The notes: generated by a model not told the origin, from the letters alone. Shown: positions 7,379 through 17,450, numbered from the stretch's first letter. The stretch is 53,265 nucleotides of DNA from Steroidobacteraceae bacterium (GCA_017853175.1 JAFMKA010000006.1:1-53265), one strand, 5' to 3'. Numbers and translations are program-made.

Positions 7379-9976
7379 ATGACGTCCTCCGAAAACGATT
7401 GGATCGTCCTGAAGTTCGGCGGAACGAGCGTTTCGTCCGTTTCCAATTGGCGAAACATCCGCGGGATTGCTCTAGATCGTCTGGCATCGGGCGCCAATGT
7501 TCTCATCGTTCACTCGGCACTCAGTGGTGTGACCGATCGCCTCGAGCGGCTTCTGGCTGCGGCGGTTGAGGGTGGTCATCCGCCCCTCTTTGAGGAGTTG
7601 CGTCACCGACATCTCGATCTCGCCTCATCGCTCGGCATCGCGGAGGCATCTGATTTACTCGAACCCTTTTTTAACGAGCTCTCGACCCTTTTGGTCGCGG
7701 TTCACGCGAATCGCGGGTCAGACGACAGGACGCGTGCGCGCGTCATGGCGATGGGCGAATTGCTGGCGACGACGATCGGCACTCGCTTTCTGCGGATCAA
7801 CGATCTCGATGCGGCTTGGGTCGACGGCCGGGACTATCTCAAGGCGACCTCACGAGCCGCGGCGACCGTTCGAGCAGAGTATCTCTCTGCCACCTGTGAT
7901 TTCGCTCCAAGCGATGACATTCGGAATCGCCTCGCGGCGCGCGGACGTCTACTGGTCACACAAGGGTTCATCGCGAGTAATACCGCGGGAGAGACGGTCT
8001 TGCTGGGGCGAGGCGGTTCGGATACCTCCGGGGCCTATTTCGCAGGCTTGTTGCGGGCACGGCAGCTCGAGATCTGGACGGATGTACCCGGCATGTTTAG
8101 CGCGAATCCGCGCGCTACAGCCGGGGCGCGGCAACTTCTGGAGTTGACCTTTGACGAGGCCCAGGAGGTGGCGACCGCCGGAGCGAAGGTTCTGCATCCG
8201 CGTTGTTTGTTGCCCGCGCGCGAGTATTCGATCCCGATATTCGTGTATGCGACCCAAGCTCCGCAGATGCGCGGCACGCGTATCAGTCAGAGTCCGCCGA
8301 GTGATGCGGCTCAGGTCAAGGCGGTATGCGTCAAAAAAGGCGTAACTCTCATTTCGCTTGAGAGCCCGGGGATGTGGCATGAAGTCGGCTTTTTGGCCGA
8401 TGCCTTCCAGATCTTCAAGCAGCACGGATTATCCGTTGATCTCGTCTCGACATCCGAAACGAACGTGACCGTGTCGCTCGATCCTCAAGCGAACGCCATT
8501 GATCAGCTCGTGCTTCAGAGATTGCAGGCTGATCTCGCCGTCCTTGGTCGAGCGGAAATCATCGGACCGTGCGCGTCAGTCAGTCTCGTCGGACGCAACA
8601 TACGCAGCATCCTGCATCAGTTGGGTCCCGCCCTTGAGCTCTTTGCCGAGCAGCGTATCTACCTCGTCAGTCAGGCCGCAAACGATCTGAATCTGACTTT
8701 TGTAGTCGATGAGTCGCAGGGTGATCGCTTGGTCGATGACCTTCATCACTTGCTCGTTGATCCGGTGCGGGACGACGCGGTGCTCGGGCCAACTTGGCAG
8801 CAGCTATTCGCCTCAGCGACTCCAAAGCCACCCGGGATGCCGCCTTGGTGGTCGCGAAAGCGTCAGGCGCTGCTGGCGTTGATGGCGACTCGAGATTCGG
8901 CCTATGTGTACGACCTTGAAACAGTTCGTGATCGTTGCCGAAAGTTGAAAGAGCTTAGATCCATCGACCGCGTGTCGTATGCGATGAAAGCGAATCCGCA
9001 TCCGTCGATTCTGAGAGAGGTCCGACAGGGCGGTGTTGCGATCGAGTGCGTCTCGCGCGGTGAGGTTGAGCGAGCGATTTCGTCCCTGCCCGACATCGAT
9101 CGGAAAGAGGTGCTCTTCACGCCGAATTTTGCTGCTCGAGAGGAGTATGTCTGGGCATTCGAGCAAGGGGTGACCGTAACCCTCGATAGCCTCTATCCCC
9201 TCGAGTATTGGCCCGACGTCTTTGCCGGTCGCGACATCTTCGTCCGTCTTGATCCGGGTGAAGGTCGTGGGCATCACGCGCACGTTCGCACGGGCGGCAT
9301 TGAGTCCAAGTTTGGCGTGGCGCGAGGAGAGGTCGAGGTGCTACGCACCCTCGCGTCGAAAGTCGGTGCGCGAGTCATCGGGCTCCATGCCCATGCCGGT
9401 AGCGGTGTGTTCGACGTCAATAACTGGCGCGACACCGGGCAGTACTTATCGAGTCTCTTGCTCGGTTTTCCCGATGTTCGTGTGCTCGATCTCGGGGGCG
9501 GAATCGGTGTACCCGATCGCCTCGGTGCACCAGAGTTCGACTTCGCGGCCTTTGATTCGGCGTTGCTCGATCTGAAGAAATCGCTGGGCGATATCGCGCT
9601 GTGGATTGAGCCGGGTCGTTATGTCGTCGCCGAGGCCGGCGTTCTTCTTGCCAAGGTCACTCAAATCAAGGGCAAGGGTCATGCCAGCTTCGTTGGCGTG
9701 GCGACGGGTATGAATTCTTTGATTCGCCCGGCGCTATATGGGGCTCATCACGACATCGTGAACCTCACTCGGATCGAAGATCAGGACACCGTGCTGTGCG
9801 ACGTCGTTGGGCCGATTTGTGAAACCGGCGATGTCTTGGGGCATTCCCGCGCGCTACCCCGCCGGACACAAGAGGGCGATGTTGTTCTAATCGCGACAGC
9901 GGGCGCATACGGCGCTTCGATGTCGTCAAACTATAATCTGCGCGCGCCCGCAGAAGAGTGCGTGCTCGTTATTTAG
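7379..9976 (+). CDS. lysAC: Bifunctional aspartate kinase / diaminopimelate decarboxylase
   Basis: One 865-residue protein carries the first and last enzymes of lysine synthesis. Residues about 8-290 are the aspartate kinase (KFGGTSVSS at 12-20, then RGGSDTSGAYFAGLL), followed by two ACT regulatory domains (about 310-460) where lysine or threonine would bind. From about residue 500 on it is a PLP-dependent diaminopimelate decarboxylase: Lys537 in SYAMKANPHP carries the cofactor, followed by HAHAGSGVFDV, LDLGGGIGVPD, IEPGRYVVAEAG and the substrate-site CETGDVLG. Such fusions are known from Xanthomonadaceae and relatives. A strong GGAGG precedes the ATG. Its stop overlaps the convergent hisIE stop. 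Confidence 0.96.
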   Translation: MTSSENDWIVLKFGGTSVSSVSNWRNIRGIALDRLASGANVLIVHSALSGVTDRLERLLAAAVEGGHPPLFEELRHRHLDLASSLGIAEASDLLEPFFNELSTLLVAVHANRGSDDRTRARVMAMGELLATTIGTRFLRINDLDAAWVDGRDYLKATSRAAATVRAEYLSATCDFAPSDDIRNRLAARGRLLVTQGFIASNTAGETVLLGRGGSDTSGAYFAGLLRARQLEIWTDVPGMFSANPRATAGARQLLELTFDEAQEVATAGAKVLHPRCLLPAREYSIPIFVYATQAPQMRGTRISQSPPSDAAQVKAVCVKKGVTLISLESPGMWHEVGFLADAFQIFKQHGLSVDLVSTSETNVTVSLDPQANAIDQLVLQRLQADLAVLGRAEIIGPCASVSLVGRNIRSILHQLGPALELFAEQRIYLVSQAANDLNLTFVVDESQGDRLVDDLHHLLVDPVRDDAVLGPTWQQLFASATPKPPGMPPWWSRKRQALLALMATRDSAYVYDLETVRDRCRKLKELRSIDRVSYAMKANPHPSILREVRQGGVAIECVSRGEVERAISSLPDIDRKEVLFTPNFAAREEYVWAFEQGVTVTLDSLYPLEYWPDVFAGRDIFVRLDPGEGRGHHAHVRTGGIESKFGVARGEVEVLRTLASKVGARVIGLHAHAGSGVFDVNNWRDTGQYLSSLLLGFPDVRVLDLGGGIGVPDRLGAPEFDFAAFDSALLDLKKSLGDIALWIEPGRYVVAEAGVLLAKVTQIKGKGHASFVGVATGMNSLIRPALYGAHHDIVNLTRIEDQDTVLCDVVGPICETGDVLGHSRALPRRTQEGDVVLIATAGAYGASMSSNYNLRAPAEECVLVI

Positions 9977-10602
9977 CTTTTGCGGTGGCGTCGATCTAGT
10001 TCATCGATGACTTCGGTCAGGGTCATTCCTCGGGCCTTCAGGGCGACGATGAGATGAAACAGCAGATCAGCGGCTTCGTTTCGTGCGTCATCGTTGCTGC
10101 TGCTCGATAGAGCTAGGGCCGCTTCTACGCCTTCTTCGCCGACTTTTTGAGCCAGGCGTTTCGGTCCCTCGGCAATCAGGCGTGCCGTGTAACTCTTCGG
10201 GTCAGAAGATCGAATACGTTGATCGATGACGTCATCAAGAGTCGCCAAAAAGCCGTAGGCGCCCGATCGTGTGAGGGGACCGTCTGAAAAGCAGGTCATC
10301 GTCCCTGTGTGGCAGGCTGCCCCATTGGGCTTTACCAGCATCAACAGCGTGTCACGATCGCAATCGGCATGGATCGAAGAAATGCTGAGCGTATGCCCAG
10401 ACGTCTCGCCTTTCTCCCATAGTTGTTGCCGACTTCGGCTCCAGAACACGGCTTTCCCACGAACGAGACTGGCGTCGACGGCCTCGCGGTTCGCCCAAGC
10501 CACCATTAAGACTTCGCCCGAGTCGACGTCCTGCGCAATGACCGGTAGCAGTCCGTCGTCGCCAAAGTGGAGTTCATCGACGTTATCGGGAGAGAGCATC
10601 AT
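9973..10602 (-). CDS. hisIE: Bifunctional phosphoribosyl-AMP cyclohydrolase / phosphoribosyl-ATP pyrophosphatase
   Basis: A 209-residue HisIE catalysing steps 2 and 3 of histidine synthesis. The HisI half (about 1-110) has the metal-site motifs [14 protein letters not shown] and [11 protein letters not shown]. The HisE half (about 115-209) shows [20 protein letters not shown] and [14 protein letters not shown]. Last gene of the his operon. Its ATG overlaps the hisF TGA (ATGA). The domain order and fusion are as in enteric bacteria. Confidence 0.97.
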   Translation of the reverse strand: MMLSPDNVDELHFGDDGLLPVIAQDVDSGEVLMVAWANREAVDASLVRGKAVFWSRSRQQLWEKGETSGHTLSISSIHADCDRDTLLMLVKPNGAACHTGTMTCFSDGPLTRSGAYGFLATLDDVIDQRIRSSDPKSYTARLIAEGPKRLAQKVGEEGVEAALALSSSSNDDARNEAADLLFHLIVALKARGMTLTEVIDELDRRHRKS

Positions 10603-11366
10603 GGGCGAACCTCAATTCCGGCGTCGCGTAACGTCGCTTTAAGTTGCATGATTTGAAGAGTTCCACTGTGAAAGACACTCGCAGCGAGGGCCGCGTCAAC
10701 GCGAGCCAACATAAATACGTCGATGAAGTGCTGCGTGGCGCCCGCGCCGCCCGACGCGACCATAGGTACGCGGCACGTCTCTCGAAGCGATCGAAGTTGA
10801 TCAAGATCGTATCCGCTGCGGACGCCGTCGCTCGCCATGCAATTCAACACGACTTCTCCGGCACCACGGTTCTGAGCTTCCCTCAACCAATCGATGGTTA
10901 AGCGTCCGGAATCACGAGATCGCGCCTCATCGCCTGTGTATTGCCGAACTCGATAACCGTCTGGCGTCGTATCGCTATCGATTCCGACAACGACGCACTG
11001 GCTACCGAATCTTTTCGCCAGTTCATCGATCAGCGAGGGGTTTTCGAGAGCAGGCGAATTGATCGAGATTTTTTCTGCGCCAGCGCTCAGCACTTGCTCG
11101 GCATCGCGGGTGCTGCGAATGCCTCCGGCTACGCAAAACGGGATATCGAGTACTCGAGCCACCTTAGAGATCCATTGGCGATCGACGGTGCGGCCATCTG
11201 GGCTCGCCGTGATGTCGTAGAACACCAACTCGTCAGCACCCTCGTCGCGGTAACGAATCGCTAGGTCGAGGATGTCTCCAACCACGCGGTGATCACGAAA
11301 TCGAACGCCCTTGACCACCTGACCGTCTCGAACATCGAGACAGGGAATGATTCGTCGAGCGAGCAT
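10599..11366 (-). CDS. hisF: Imidazole glycerol phosphate synthase, cyclase subunit HisF
   Basis: A 255-residue TIM barrel that, with HisH, converts PRFAR and ammonia to imidazole glycerol phosphate and AICAR. The start [20 protein letters not shown] is the family N-terminus, so the ATG at 11364-11366 is chosen over a longer frame that runs into hisA. The catalytic aspartates lie in CLDVRDG and in the VLNCMASDG segment. One base separates it from the hisA stop. Confidence 0.97.
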   Translation of the reverse strand: MLARRIIPCLDVRDGQVVKGVRFRDHRVVGDILDLAIRYRDEGADELVFYDITASPDGRTVDRQWISKVARVLDIPFCVAGGIRSTRDAEQVLSAGAEKISINSPALENPSLIDELAKRFGSQCVVVGIDSDTTPDGYRVRQYTGDEARSRDSGRLTIDWLREAQNRGAGEVVLNCMASDGVRSGYDLDQLRSLRETCRVPMVASGGAGATQHFIDVFMLARVDAALAASVFHSGTLQIMQLKATLRDAGIEVRP

Positions 11367-11367
11367 C

Positions 11368-12102
11368 TTAACGTCGCATCCATTTTCGGAGTTCGATGTC
11401 GGCGAGATGCCCTTCGAGCAGGGCACGTCCACTGATGGCGGCGCTCATCCCCATCGCGCTGAGTAACTCGAGATCGGTGATATCTCGAATGCCTCCGGAG
11501 GCTTGCCATTTAATCTTAGGGAAGCGAGTCAGGCACTGTTGGTAGAGCTCGACATTCGGTCCTGAAAGAGCTCCATCTCGCCCGATGTCTGTGCACAGCA
11601 CGTGCTGTAGACCGGATCGCAGAAATGGCTCAATCGATTGCCACAGCGTCATCGTTGTGGCCTTAGTCCAACCGCGAGTTTGTACGAGAGGCTCACCCAT
11701 CTCGACGCGCACATCGAGAGCGAGACAGATCCGGGTCTTGCCGAAAAAGCGCATCCAGGTGCCGACCTCGACCGATTTTTCGATAGCGGCACTGCCGACC
11801 ACGACTCGTGCGATGCCCGCGGACAATAATTCATCCACCGCCGCGGCACTGCGGACACCACCACCGACCTGAAGGGATAGCTTCGGGATTTTCGCCATCT
11901 CGACGATGGCCTGCCGATTTGCCAACGCACCATCGCGGGCACCGTCGAGGTCGACCACATGGAGCCATCTCGCACCCAGCTGTCGATAGCGTGCGGCAAG
12001 CTCGAGAGGGTCGACTGGGTAAATGGTCTCGCGCGTGAAGTCGCCGTGTAGCAACCGGACGCACTGGCCGCCGCGTAAATCAATGGAGGGAATCAGACGC
12101 AT
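11368..12102 (-). CDS. hisA: Phosphoribosylformimino-5-aminoimidazole carboxamide ribotide isomerase HisA
   Basis: A 244-residue TIM barrel beginning [22 protein letters not shown], the HisA N-terminus; this fixes the start at 12102 although the frame is open further upstream. It carries [21 protein letters not shown] and, in the second half-barrel, [14 protein letters not shown] with the second catalytic Asp. It converts ProFAR to PRFAR. The start overlaps the end of hisH by 10 bp. Confidence 0.97.
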   Translation of the reverse strand: MRLIPSIDLRGGQCVRLLHGDFTRETIYPVDPLELAARYRQLGARWLHVVDLDGARDGALANRQAIVEMAKIPKLSLQVGGGVRSAAAVDELLSAGIARVVVGSAAIEKSVEVGTWMRFFGKTRICLALDVRVEMGEPLVQTRGWTKATTMTLWQSIEPFLRSGLQHVLCTDIGRDGALSGPNVELYQQCLTRFPKIKWQASGGIRDITDLELLSAMGMSAAISGRALLEGHLADIELRKWMRR

Positions 12103-12710
12103 GGAGACAGCTTCAAGAAGTTCGCCAGCAGCCGTGCTCCGGATTTTCCGGAGCGCTCGGGATGAAATTGCACGCCCCAAAAATTCGACTGCCGCACGAC
12201 GGATGGAAATTCTTGTCCATAAATGGTGGAACCGAGTGTATGTCGAAGGCTCAAGGGAGCGACATACCCGTGAACGAAATAAAACCAATCATCCGCGCCA
12301 AGCCCCTGTAACAAAGGATCGACGTGACGTACGCGTATGGAGTTCCATCCCATGTGGGGTACGGGGAGTTCCCGAGCGGCGGATAACGACTCGACTTTAC
12401 CTGGAATGATTCCAAGGCCTACGGTACCCCCTTCTGCGGACCAGTCGAAAAGTAGCTGCATTCCGAGGCAGATGCCTAGAACGGGGCAGGTGAGTGATCG
12501 GATCACCGGTACGAGTTCGTACTCGTTTAATCGAGCCATGATTGATGCGGCGTTCCCGACGCCGGGAAGGAGCACGCGCTCGGCTGCGAGAATCTGTGTG
12601 GCATCGTGGGTGATCGTCACTTCAACGCCAAGCCTTTCAAACGCGTAGCCCACCGAGGCGAGGTTGGCGCCCCCGGAGTCGATCATCACGACGGAGCGAC
12701 CGATCGTCAC
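12093..12710 (-). CDS. hisH: Imidazole glycerol phosphate synthase, glutamine amidotransferase subunit HisH
   Basis: A 205-residue class I glutaminase that feeds ammonia to HisF. The nucleophile Cys is in PVLGICLGMQLL and the partner His-Glu pair in GVQFHPERS. It starts with GTG at 12708-12710, overlapping the hisB TGA by 4 bp, which indicates coupled translation. Length and motifs are normal. Confidence 0.97.
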   Translation of the reverse strand: MTIGRSVVMIDSGGANLASVGYAFERLGVEVTITHDATQILAAERVLLPGVGNAASIMARLNEYELVPVIRSLTCPVLGICLGMQLLFDWSAEGGTVGLGIIPGKVESLSAARELPVPHMGWNSIRVRHVDPLLQGLGADDWFYFVHGYVAPLSLRHTLGSTIYGQEFPSVVRQSNFWGVQFHPERSGKSGARLLANFLKLSPCV

Positions 12711-13768
12711 AAAGTACCCTTGGTGCTCGGTAAATCGTCGCCATCGCGCCGCAAGGCCATTCGCAACGCCCGCCCTACGCCCTTGAAACAGGCCTCGATT
12801 TGATGGTGCGTATTGTCGCCGATCACTGAGACGTGAATGGCCGCTCCAAGGGAGTCGGCTAACGAGCGAAAGAAGTGCGGGACTAATTCGGTTGGGAGTC
12901 CGCCGACCTGATCGCGGCCGAACTGACCCTCAAAAACACTGTAGGCACGTCCGGAGAGATCGATGGCCACCTGCACGCGGGCCTCATCCATGGGGAGTAA
13001 GAAACCATATCGTTGAATGCCCCTCTTGTCCCCCAAGGCTTTACGCAGCGCCTCGCCGAGCGCTAGGGCACAGTCTTCGATGGTGTGGTGCTCGTCGATG
13101 TGGAGGTCGCCTTGGCATTCGAGGGAGAGCGCGAAGCCGCCGTGTTTCGCGATTTGCTCGAGCATGTGATCGAAAAAACCGATTCCCGTCGATATGTGAC
13201 CCGGTTGGTCGCTATCGAGGTTCAACGACACCCGGATACGTGTTTCTCGAGTCACGCGTTCTACGAGGGCCTCTCGAGAGAGCAAGGTGTTCGTAATAGC
13301 GGGCCATGTGAGAGAGTCCGAGCCAGAAAGCGAGAAACGTAAGCCTTTCACGCCGAGGTTCTTGGCAAACGCCATATCGGTATCCCGATCTCCGATCATC
13401 GCGCTCGACTCCAAGTCGACATCGTTGGATTTGACCCAATCGTCTACTAAAGCCGTCTTAGGTTTTCGGCACTGGCAATCATCGCTCGGACGATGAGGGC
13501 AAATAAAAACCTTATCGAAGTGAATGCCCTGAGTCGCGAAAGAGTCGATCACGAAAGCTTGGGGCCCTTCGAAATCGGGCGTGGGGAAAGAGGCCGTGCC
13601 GAGACCGTCTTGGTTGCTCACCATGACCAATCTAAAGCCGGCTGATTGCAGGCGATGGAGTGCAGCGAACACTCCTGGCGCAAAGCGCACTTTGGCAAGT
13701 GAGTCGACTTGCTCGTCGGAGGGTTCTTCGATGAGCGTGCCATCCCGATCGATGAATAGTACTTTCAT
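12707..13768 (-). CDS. hisB: Bifunctional histidinol-phosphatase / imidazoleglycerol-phosphate dehydratase HisB
   Basis: A 353-residue enteric-type HisNB fusion. The N-terminal HAD phosphatase (about 1-165) has FIDRDGTLIEEPSDEQ with the two catalytic Asp, a four-residue zinc site in CPHRPSDDCQCRKP and GDRDTDMAFA. The C-terminal dehydratase shows GIGFFDHMLEQIAKH, HIDEHHTIEDCALALG and GDNTHHQIEACFKG, whose His residues bind manganese. It covers steps 6 and 8 of the pathway. The ATG overlaps the hisDC TGA. Confidence 0.97.
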   Translation of the reverse strand: MKVLFIDRDGTLIEEPSDEQVDSLAKVRFAPGVFAALHRLQSAGFRLVMVSNQDGLGTASFPTPDFEGPQAFVIDSFATQGIHFDKVFICPHRPSDDCQCRKPKTALVDDWVKSNDVDLESSAMIGDRDTDMAFAKNLGVKGLRFSLSGSDSLTWPAITNTLLSREALVERVTRETRIRVSLNLDSDQPGHISTGIGFFDHMLEQIAKHGGFALSLECQGDLHIDEHHTIEDCALALGEALRKALGDKRGIQRYGFLLPMDEARVQVAIDLSGRAYSVFEGQFGRDQVGGLPTELVPHFFRSLADSLGAAIHVSVIGDNTHHQIEACFKGVGRALRMALRRDGDDLPSTKGTL

Positions 13769-16182
13769 GGGGCTCGGTTTCCGGGCGCGTTGTATGACAG
13801 CGCCGCGATGATTCGATTGTTTTGTTCCGCTGATCCAATCGTGATTCGCACGGCCTGACCGAGTGAACTGCGACCAGAGAAATCGCGAACTAGAATTCCT
13901 ATGTCAATAAGGCATTTGAGCAATGCCGCAGCGTCATACGGGCGTACGAGCAGAAAGTTGCTGTGGCTCGGATAAATGGTTTCGACCAGCGGAGACGAGC
14001 GTAGTGCAGTCGCCAACCGCTCTCGCTCGTAAAGGGTGGCGCTGATTCTGGAGTCGACAACGGCTTTAGATGATTGAAGAGCGCGAAGCGCCTCATCGGC
14101 GCTTGCCGTGGCAATCGCATAGGGCGGAATGATTTTTCGGAGCAGCCGGATTATGGACGGGGCGGCGATGAGCGATCCGATACGAGCGCCAGCAAGGCCA
14201 TAAGCCTTGGATAAGGTTCGGAGAACGACCATGTGCGGATAGGCGGTTCGTCGTGTCAGCCACGAGGGCGCTTGCGAAAACTCCGCGTAAGCCTCGTCGA
14301 TTACGACGAGGCATCTATTTCTCGCGTAATCGAGTAATGACTCGATGTCTGCAGAGTCGAGCAAGTTACCTGTCGGATTGTTGGGTGAGCAAATCCAGAG
14401 AATTTTTGATCCTGCGTCGATGAACGATTTGATCTTCACGACATCAAGCTGAAAGCCGGTGGTCACTGGGGCCTCGTTCACCTTCGCGCCCTGAGTCGCG
14501 GCGGCAACGGCATACATGCCGAATGTCGGCGGGCAGACGATGACCGAGTCTCGATCAGCCTCACAGAATGCACGGGTCAGAAGATCGATTCCCTCATCAC
14601 TTCCACGGCAGACCAACAATTCGGCGCTCGTGACGCCATAGGTGGAGGCGAGCGCGTCAATTAGCGTGCCCGGCTGAGGCTCTGGGTAACGATTGAGTGC
14701 GAGGCGATCAGCCTCGGCGTCAAAAGGCGGGGGCCACGGCGACTCGTTGGCGTGTAGGCGTTCGAAGCGTGAGTCCCAATGTGCGTGCTCGTAAGCGCGT
14801 AGCGCCCGGATAGACGGACGAGCGAGTGACATCGTAACGTCTTCAGTCGACGTATCGGAGTCTGGCGGTTCCCGCGTGGTGCTTAGCGCGGCGAGGCGTA
14901 GATCGACTGCGAGCGCGTGGGCGTCTAGACCCTCGAGACGCGCGAGCGTCGTTGCGGTGGGGCCGAGATCGCGCAATCCCTCTCGAGAGAGTTCTTGTAC
15001 CGTGATCCGTCGTTGAAAATCGGCCAAAGATAAGCCGCTGTACACCCGGGCGTAGCCGTAGGTCGGTAGGACGTGGTTGGTGCCCGAGCAATAATCACCC
15101 ATGGGCTCGGGGCTCCAAGGACCGAGAAACACCGACCCTGCCGCACGTATACGCTCGAGCGCGCGACGAGGTTCTTCTATCTGAAGGATCAAATGCTCCG
15201 GCGCGTATTGGTTCGAGATTTGGATCGCCTCATCGACATCGGCGACGAGGATGATTCGGCTACGGGCCAGCGATTGTTCGAGAATCGTGGCGCGTGAGAG
15301 GCTGCGGAGGAAGTCCATCGCCTGGTCGCGGACCCTCTCTGCGAGGCCGCGAGAGGTCGTTAGCAGGATCGCTTGGGAAAGAGGGTCATGCTCTGCTTGA
15401 GCGAGTAGGTCGGCGGCAACGAAGGCGGCGTCAGCCGATTCGTCCGCGATGACGAGTACCTCGGATGGCCCTGCAGGAAGATCCAGGGCGGCGCCGTCCG
15501 GATCGGCTGCAACGAGTTGCTTGGCTGTGGTGACCCACGTGGAGCCGGGGCCGAAGATCTTTTCGACCTTCGGGATAGTAGTCGTTCCGTACGCCATTGC
15601 GGCGATGGCCTGCGCGCCGCCGATGGCGAAAATTTCATCGATGCCGCAAAGGCGAGCCGTGGCCAAAATCACGGGATCAATACGCCCGTTTTGGGTGCCG
15701 GGTGAGCACACCACGCGTCGCGGACAGCCCGCGATGTCCGCAGGCACGGCCGACATAATTAACGCGGAGGGAAGCGGAGCACTCCCGCCAGGGACATACA
15801 GCCCGACTGAATCGATTGGTCGGAATACGCGCTCGCATCGGACTCCGGGTGACGTCTCGATAGAGAGGTTTGGTGCGACCTGTGCGCGGTGAAAGCGACG
15901 CACATTGTCGATGGCGCGCTGCAATGCCGCGAGCGCCTCGGCATCGACCCGAATCATCGCCTCGTCGATTTCGGCTGTTGGCACGCGCAGATTGGCCGGC
16001 GCACCGCCGTCGAAGCGTTGTGCGTAGTCGAGCAGTGCCGCGTCGCCCTCGGCCCTTACGCGCGCGATCGTTTCGCTGACGAGCGAGAATATATTCTCGC
16101 GTTGATCGGTCGCAGGCCTAGATAATGCGGCGCGTCGTTCCGATTCGTTCAGCGCTGAGTAATCGATGATCGGTAGCATCAT
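13765..16182 (-). CDS. hisD/hisC: HisD-HisC fusion: histidinol dehydrogenase / histidinol-phosphate aminotransferase
   Basis: A single 805-residue frame. The first part (about 1-430) is a full HisD: VGLYVPGGSAPLPSALIM, FGPGSTWVTTAKQLVAAD, AEHDPLSQAILLT and GTNHVLPTYGYARVYSGLS. A linker of about 25 residues, rich in Ser/Thr/Asp/Glu, leads to a full HisC PLP aminotransferase (ERLHANESPWPPPF, SPNNPTGNLLD, IDEAYAEF, LRTLSKAYGLAGARIG with the PLP Lys). An ATG at 14830-14832 in the linker is where a separate HisC would begin, but there is no clear Shine-Dalgarno and no stop before it. An out-of-frame TAA lies close by, so a one-base indel is possible. The start ATG overlaps the hisG TGA. Confidence 0.9.
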   Translation of the reverse strand: MMLPIIDYSALNESERRAALSRPATDQRENIFSLVSETIARVRAEGDAALLDYAQRFDGGAPANLRVPTAEIDEAMIRVDAEALAALQRAIDNVRRFHRAQVAPNLSIETSPGVRCERVFRPIDSVGLYVPGGSAPLPSALIMSAVPADIAGCPRRVVCSPGTQNGRIDPVILATARLCGIDEIFAIGGAQAIAAMAYGTTTIPKVEKIFGPGSTWVTTAKQLVAADPDGAALDLPAGPSEVLVIADESADAAFVAADLLAQAEHDPLSQAILLTTSRGLAERVRDQAMDFLRSLSRATILEQSLARSRIILVADVDEAIQISNQYAPEHLILQIEEPRRALERIRAAGSVFLGPWSPEPMGDYCSGTNHVLPTYGYARVYSGLSLADFQRRITVQELSREGLRDLGPTATTLARLEGLDAHALAVDLRLAALSTTREPPDSDTSTEDVTMSLARPSIRALRAYEHAHWDSRFERLHANESPWPPPFDAEADRLALNRYPEPQPGTLIDALASTYGVTSAELLVCRGSDEGIDLLTRAFCEADRDSVIVCPPTFGMYAVAAATQGAKVNEAPVTTGFQLDVVKIKSFIDAGSKILWICSPNNPTGNLLDSADIESLLDYARNRCLVVIDEAYAEFSQAPSWLTRRTAYPHMVVLRTLSKAYGLAGARIGSLIAAPSIIRLLRKIIPPYAIATASADEALRALQSSKAVVDSRISATLYERERLATALRSSPLVETIYPSHSNFLLVRPYDAAALLKCLIDIGILVRDFSGRSSLGQAVRITIGSAEQNNRIIAALSYNAPGNRAP

Positions 16183-17078
16183 GTCAGCATTTTTTCGACG
16201 GGGAGAACGAGCAGGGAGCTCGCTCCTGCGGCTTTCAGCGCTTCGAGTGTTTCCCAGAACACATTTTCCCGGCACACGGCGTGGATCGCGACCTTATCCG
16301 CGCTACCTTCGAGGGGCATGATGGTAGGAGATTCGCTTCCCGGCAGTAGGCTTTTTATCGCTGGCAATGCGCTGCGCGGGGCATGCAGCATGATGTATTT
16401 GCTCTCGCGTACTTGTTGCACCCCGTCGATACGCATGAGAAGTCGCTCGACCCAGTCGGACTTTTCTTTCGGCAGTTCGATAGGAGTTCGGACCAGAACG
16501 GCGTGACTTTCGAGTAATACTTCGACCTCACGGAGGCGATTGGCTTCAAGCGTTGACCCCGTCGACACGAGATCGCAAATGGCATCGGCCCGCCCGAGTC
16601 GAGGGGCAATTTCGACCGCGCCGGAAAGCGTGACGATTTCAGCGCGAATATTGCGATCGGCAAGCCACTTCGCCAGCGCGTAAGGATAGGTCGTCGCGAT
16701 TCGGCGACCGGCGAGCGACGCTGGGCCATTCCAGCGGAATTCTTCGGGTACGGCGATCGACAGCCGACATCGTCCAAAATCGAGGGAGCGCAAAATCTCG
16801 AACCGCGCCGCATGACCGCGTGCAGCGAGTTCGAGCTTTTTCTCTTCGACGACGTTGAGACCCACGAGGCCTAAGTCGCAGACATCTTCTTCAACGAGAT
16901 CTGGAATGTCGTCGTCGCGGACGAAAAGCAGATCGAGCGGCATATTTTCACCGAACCCGAGTAACTGATCTTTGGCTCGCGAGAACTTCAGGCCGCAGCG
17001 AACCAATAGATCGGTCGACAGCTCTGTCAGACGCCCCGATTTTTGAATCGCCAGCTTCAGTCGTAATAGTTTGTCCAT
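16179..17078 (-). CDS. hisG: ATP phosphoribosyltransferase HisG (long form)
   Basis: A 299-residue HisG of the long, enteric type, with its own C-terminal regulatory domain (about 225-299, with HAVCRENVFWETLEALKAAGAS) that binds histidine for feedback inhibition. It needs no HisZ. The catalytic part begins MDKLLRLKLAIQKSGRL and contains the PRPP loop (ICDLVSTGSTLEAN). The ATG at 17076-17078 follows a GAGG by about nine bases; the frame continues upstream through yerC but without HisG homology. It starts 10 bp after yerC. Confidence 0.96.
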   Translation of the reverse strand: MDKLLRLKLAIQKSGRLTELSTDLLVRCGLKFSRAKDQLLGFGENMPLDLLFVRDDDIPDLVEEDVCDLGLVGLNVVEEKKLELAARGHAARFEILRSLDFGRCRLSIAVPEEFRWNGPASLAGRRIATTYPYALAKWLADRNIRAEIVTLSGAVEIAPRLGRADAICDLVSTGSTLEANRLREVEVLLESHAVLVRTPIELPKEKSDWVERLLMRIDGVQQVRESKYIMLHAPRSALPAIKSLLPGSESPTIMPLEGSADKVAIHAVCRENVFWETLEALKAAGASSLLVLPVEKMLT

Positions 17079-17088
17079 GGCGATAGCC

Positions 17089-17421
17089 TCAGCGACCGAC
17101 GACGCTGGCGGATTTACCATTTGCCATGCGCCGGGCAGCGATGTCATAGCCGCCATTTCCGGCGCCGACATATCGCGCAACCCGAGTGATGGTGGTGACG
17201 CTGACGCCTGTTTGTTTGTGAATTTCCCGATAGGGCAGACCGCGCTCGAGCCATTCGACGACGGCCCATCGATCTGACATTGCTTGAAGCTCGGCCGGCG
17301 TGCAGAGATCACGGAAAAACGCGCGACACTCGTCTACGGTGCGGAGGGTCAAAATGGCCTGATAAAGGTTGCGCTCAGCCTTGGCTTCTTGACGAGGCGA
17401 CTGACGGGTGTGGGTTTTCAT
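17089..17421 (-). CDS. yerC: TrpR-like DNA-binding protein YerC/YecD
   Basis: A 110-residue member of the TrpR/YerC-YecD family. Residues about 10-90 are helical. Residues about 55-85 form a helix-turn-helix around LPYREIHKQTGVSVTTITRVARY, the part that contacts DNA in TrpR. It opens the his operon and is 10 bp from hisG. With an 11-bp-arm palindrome over its own promoter, it is a good candidate for a repressor of itself and the his genes. Whether it senses histidine or a pathway intermediate cannot be seen from sequence. Confidence 0.88.
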   Translation of the reverse strand: MKTHTRQSPRQEAKAERNLYQAILTLRTVDECRAFFRDLCTPAELQAMSDRWAVVEWLERGLPYREIHKQTGVSVTTITRVARYVGAGNGGYDIAARRMANGKSASVVGR

Positions 17422-17450
17422 GGGATACCGCGAATAGGTGTTTACGTACT

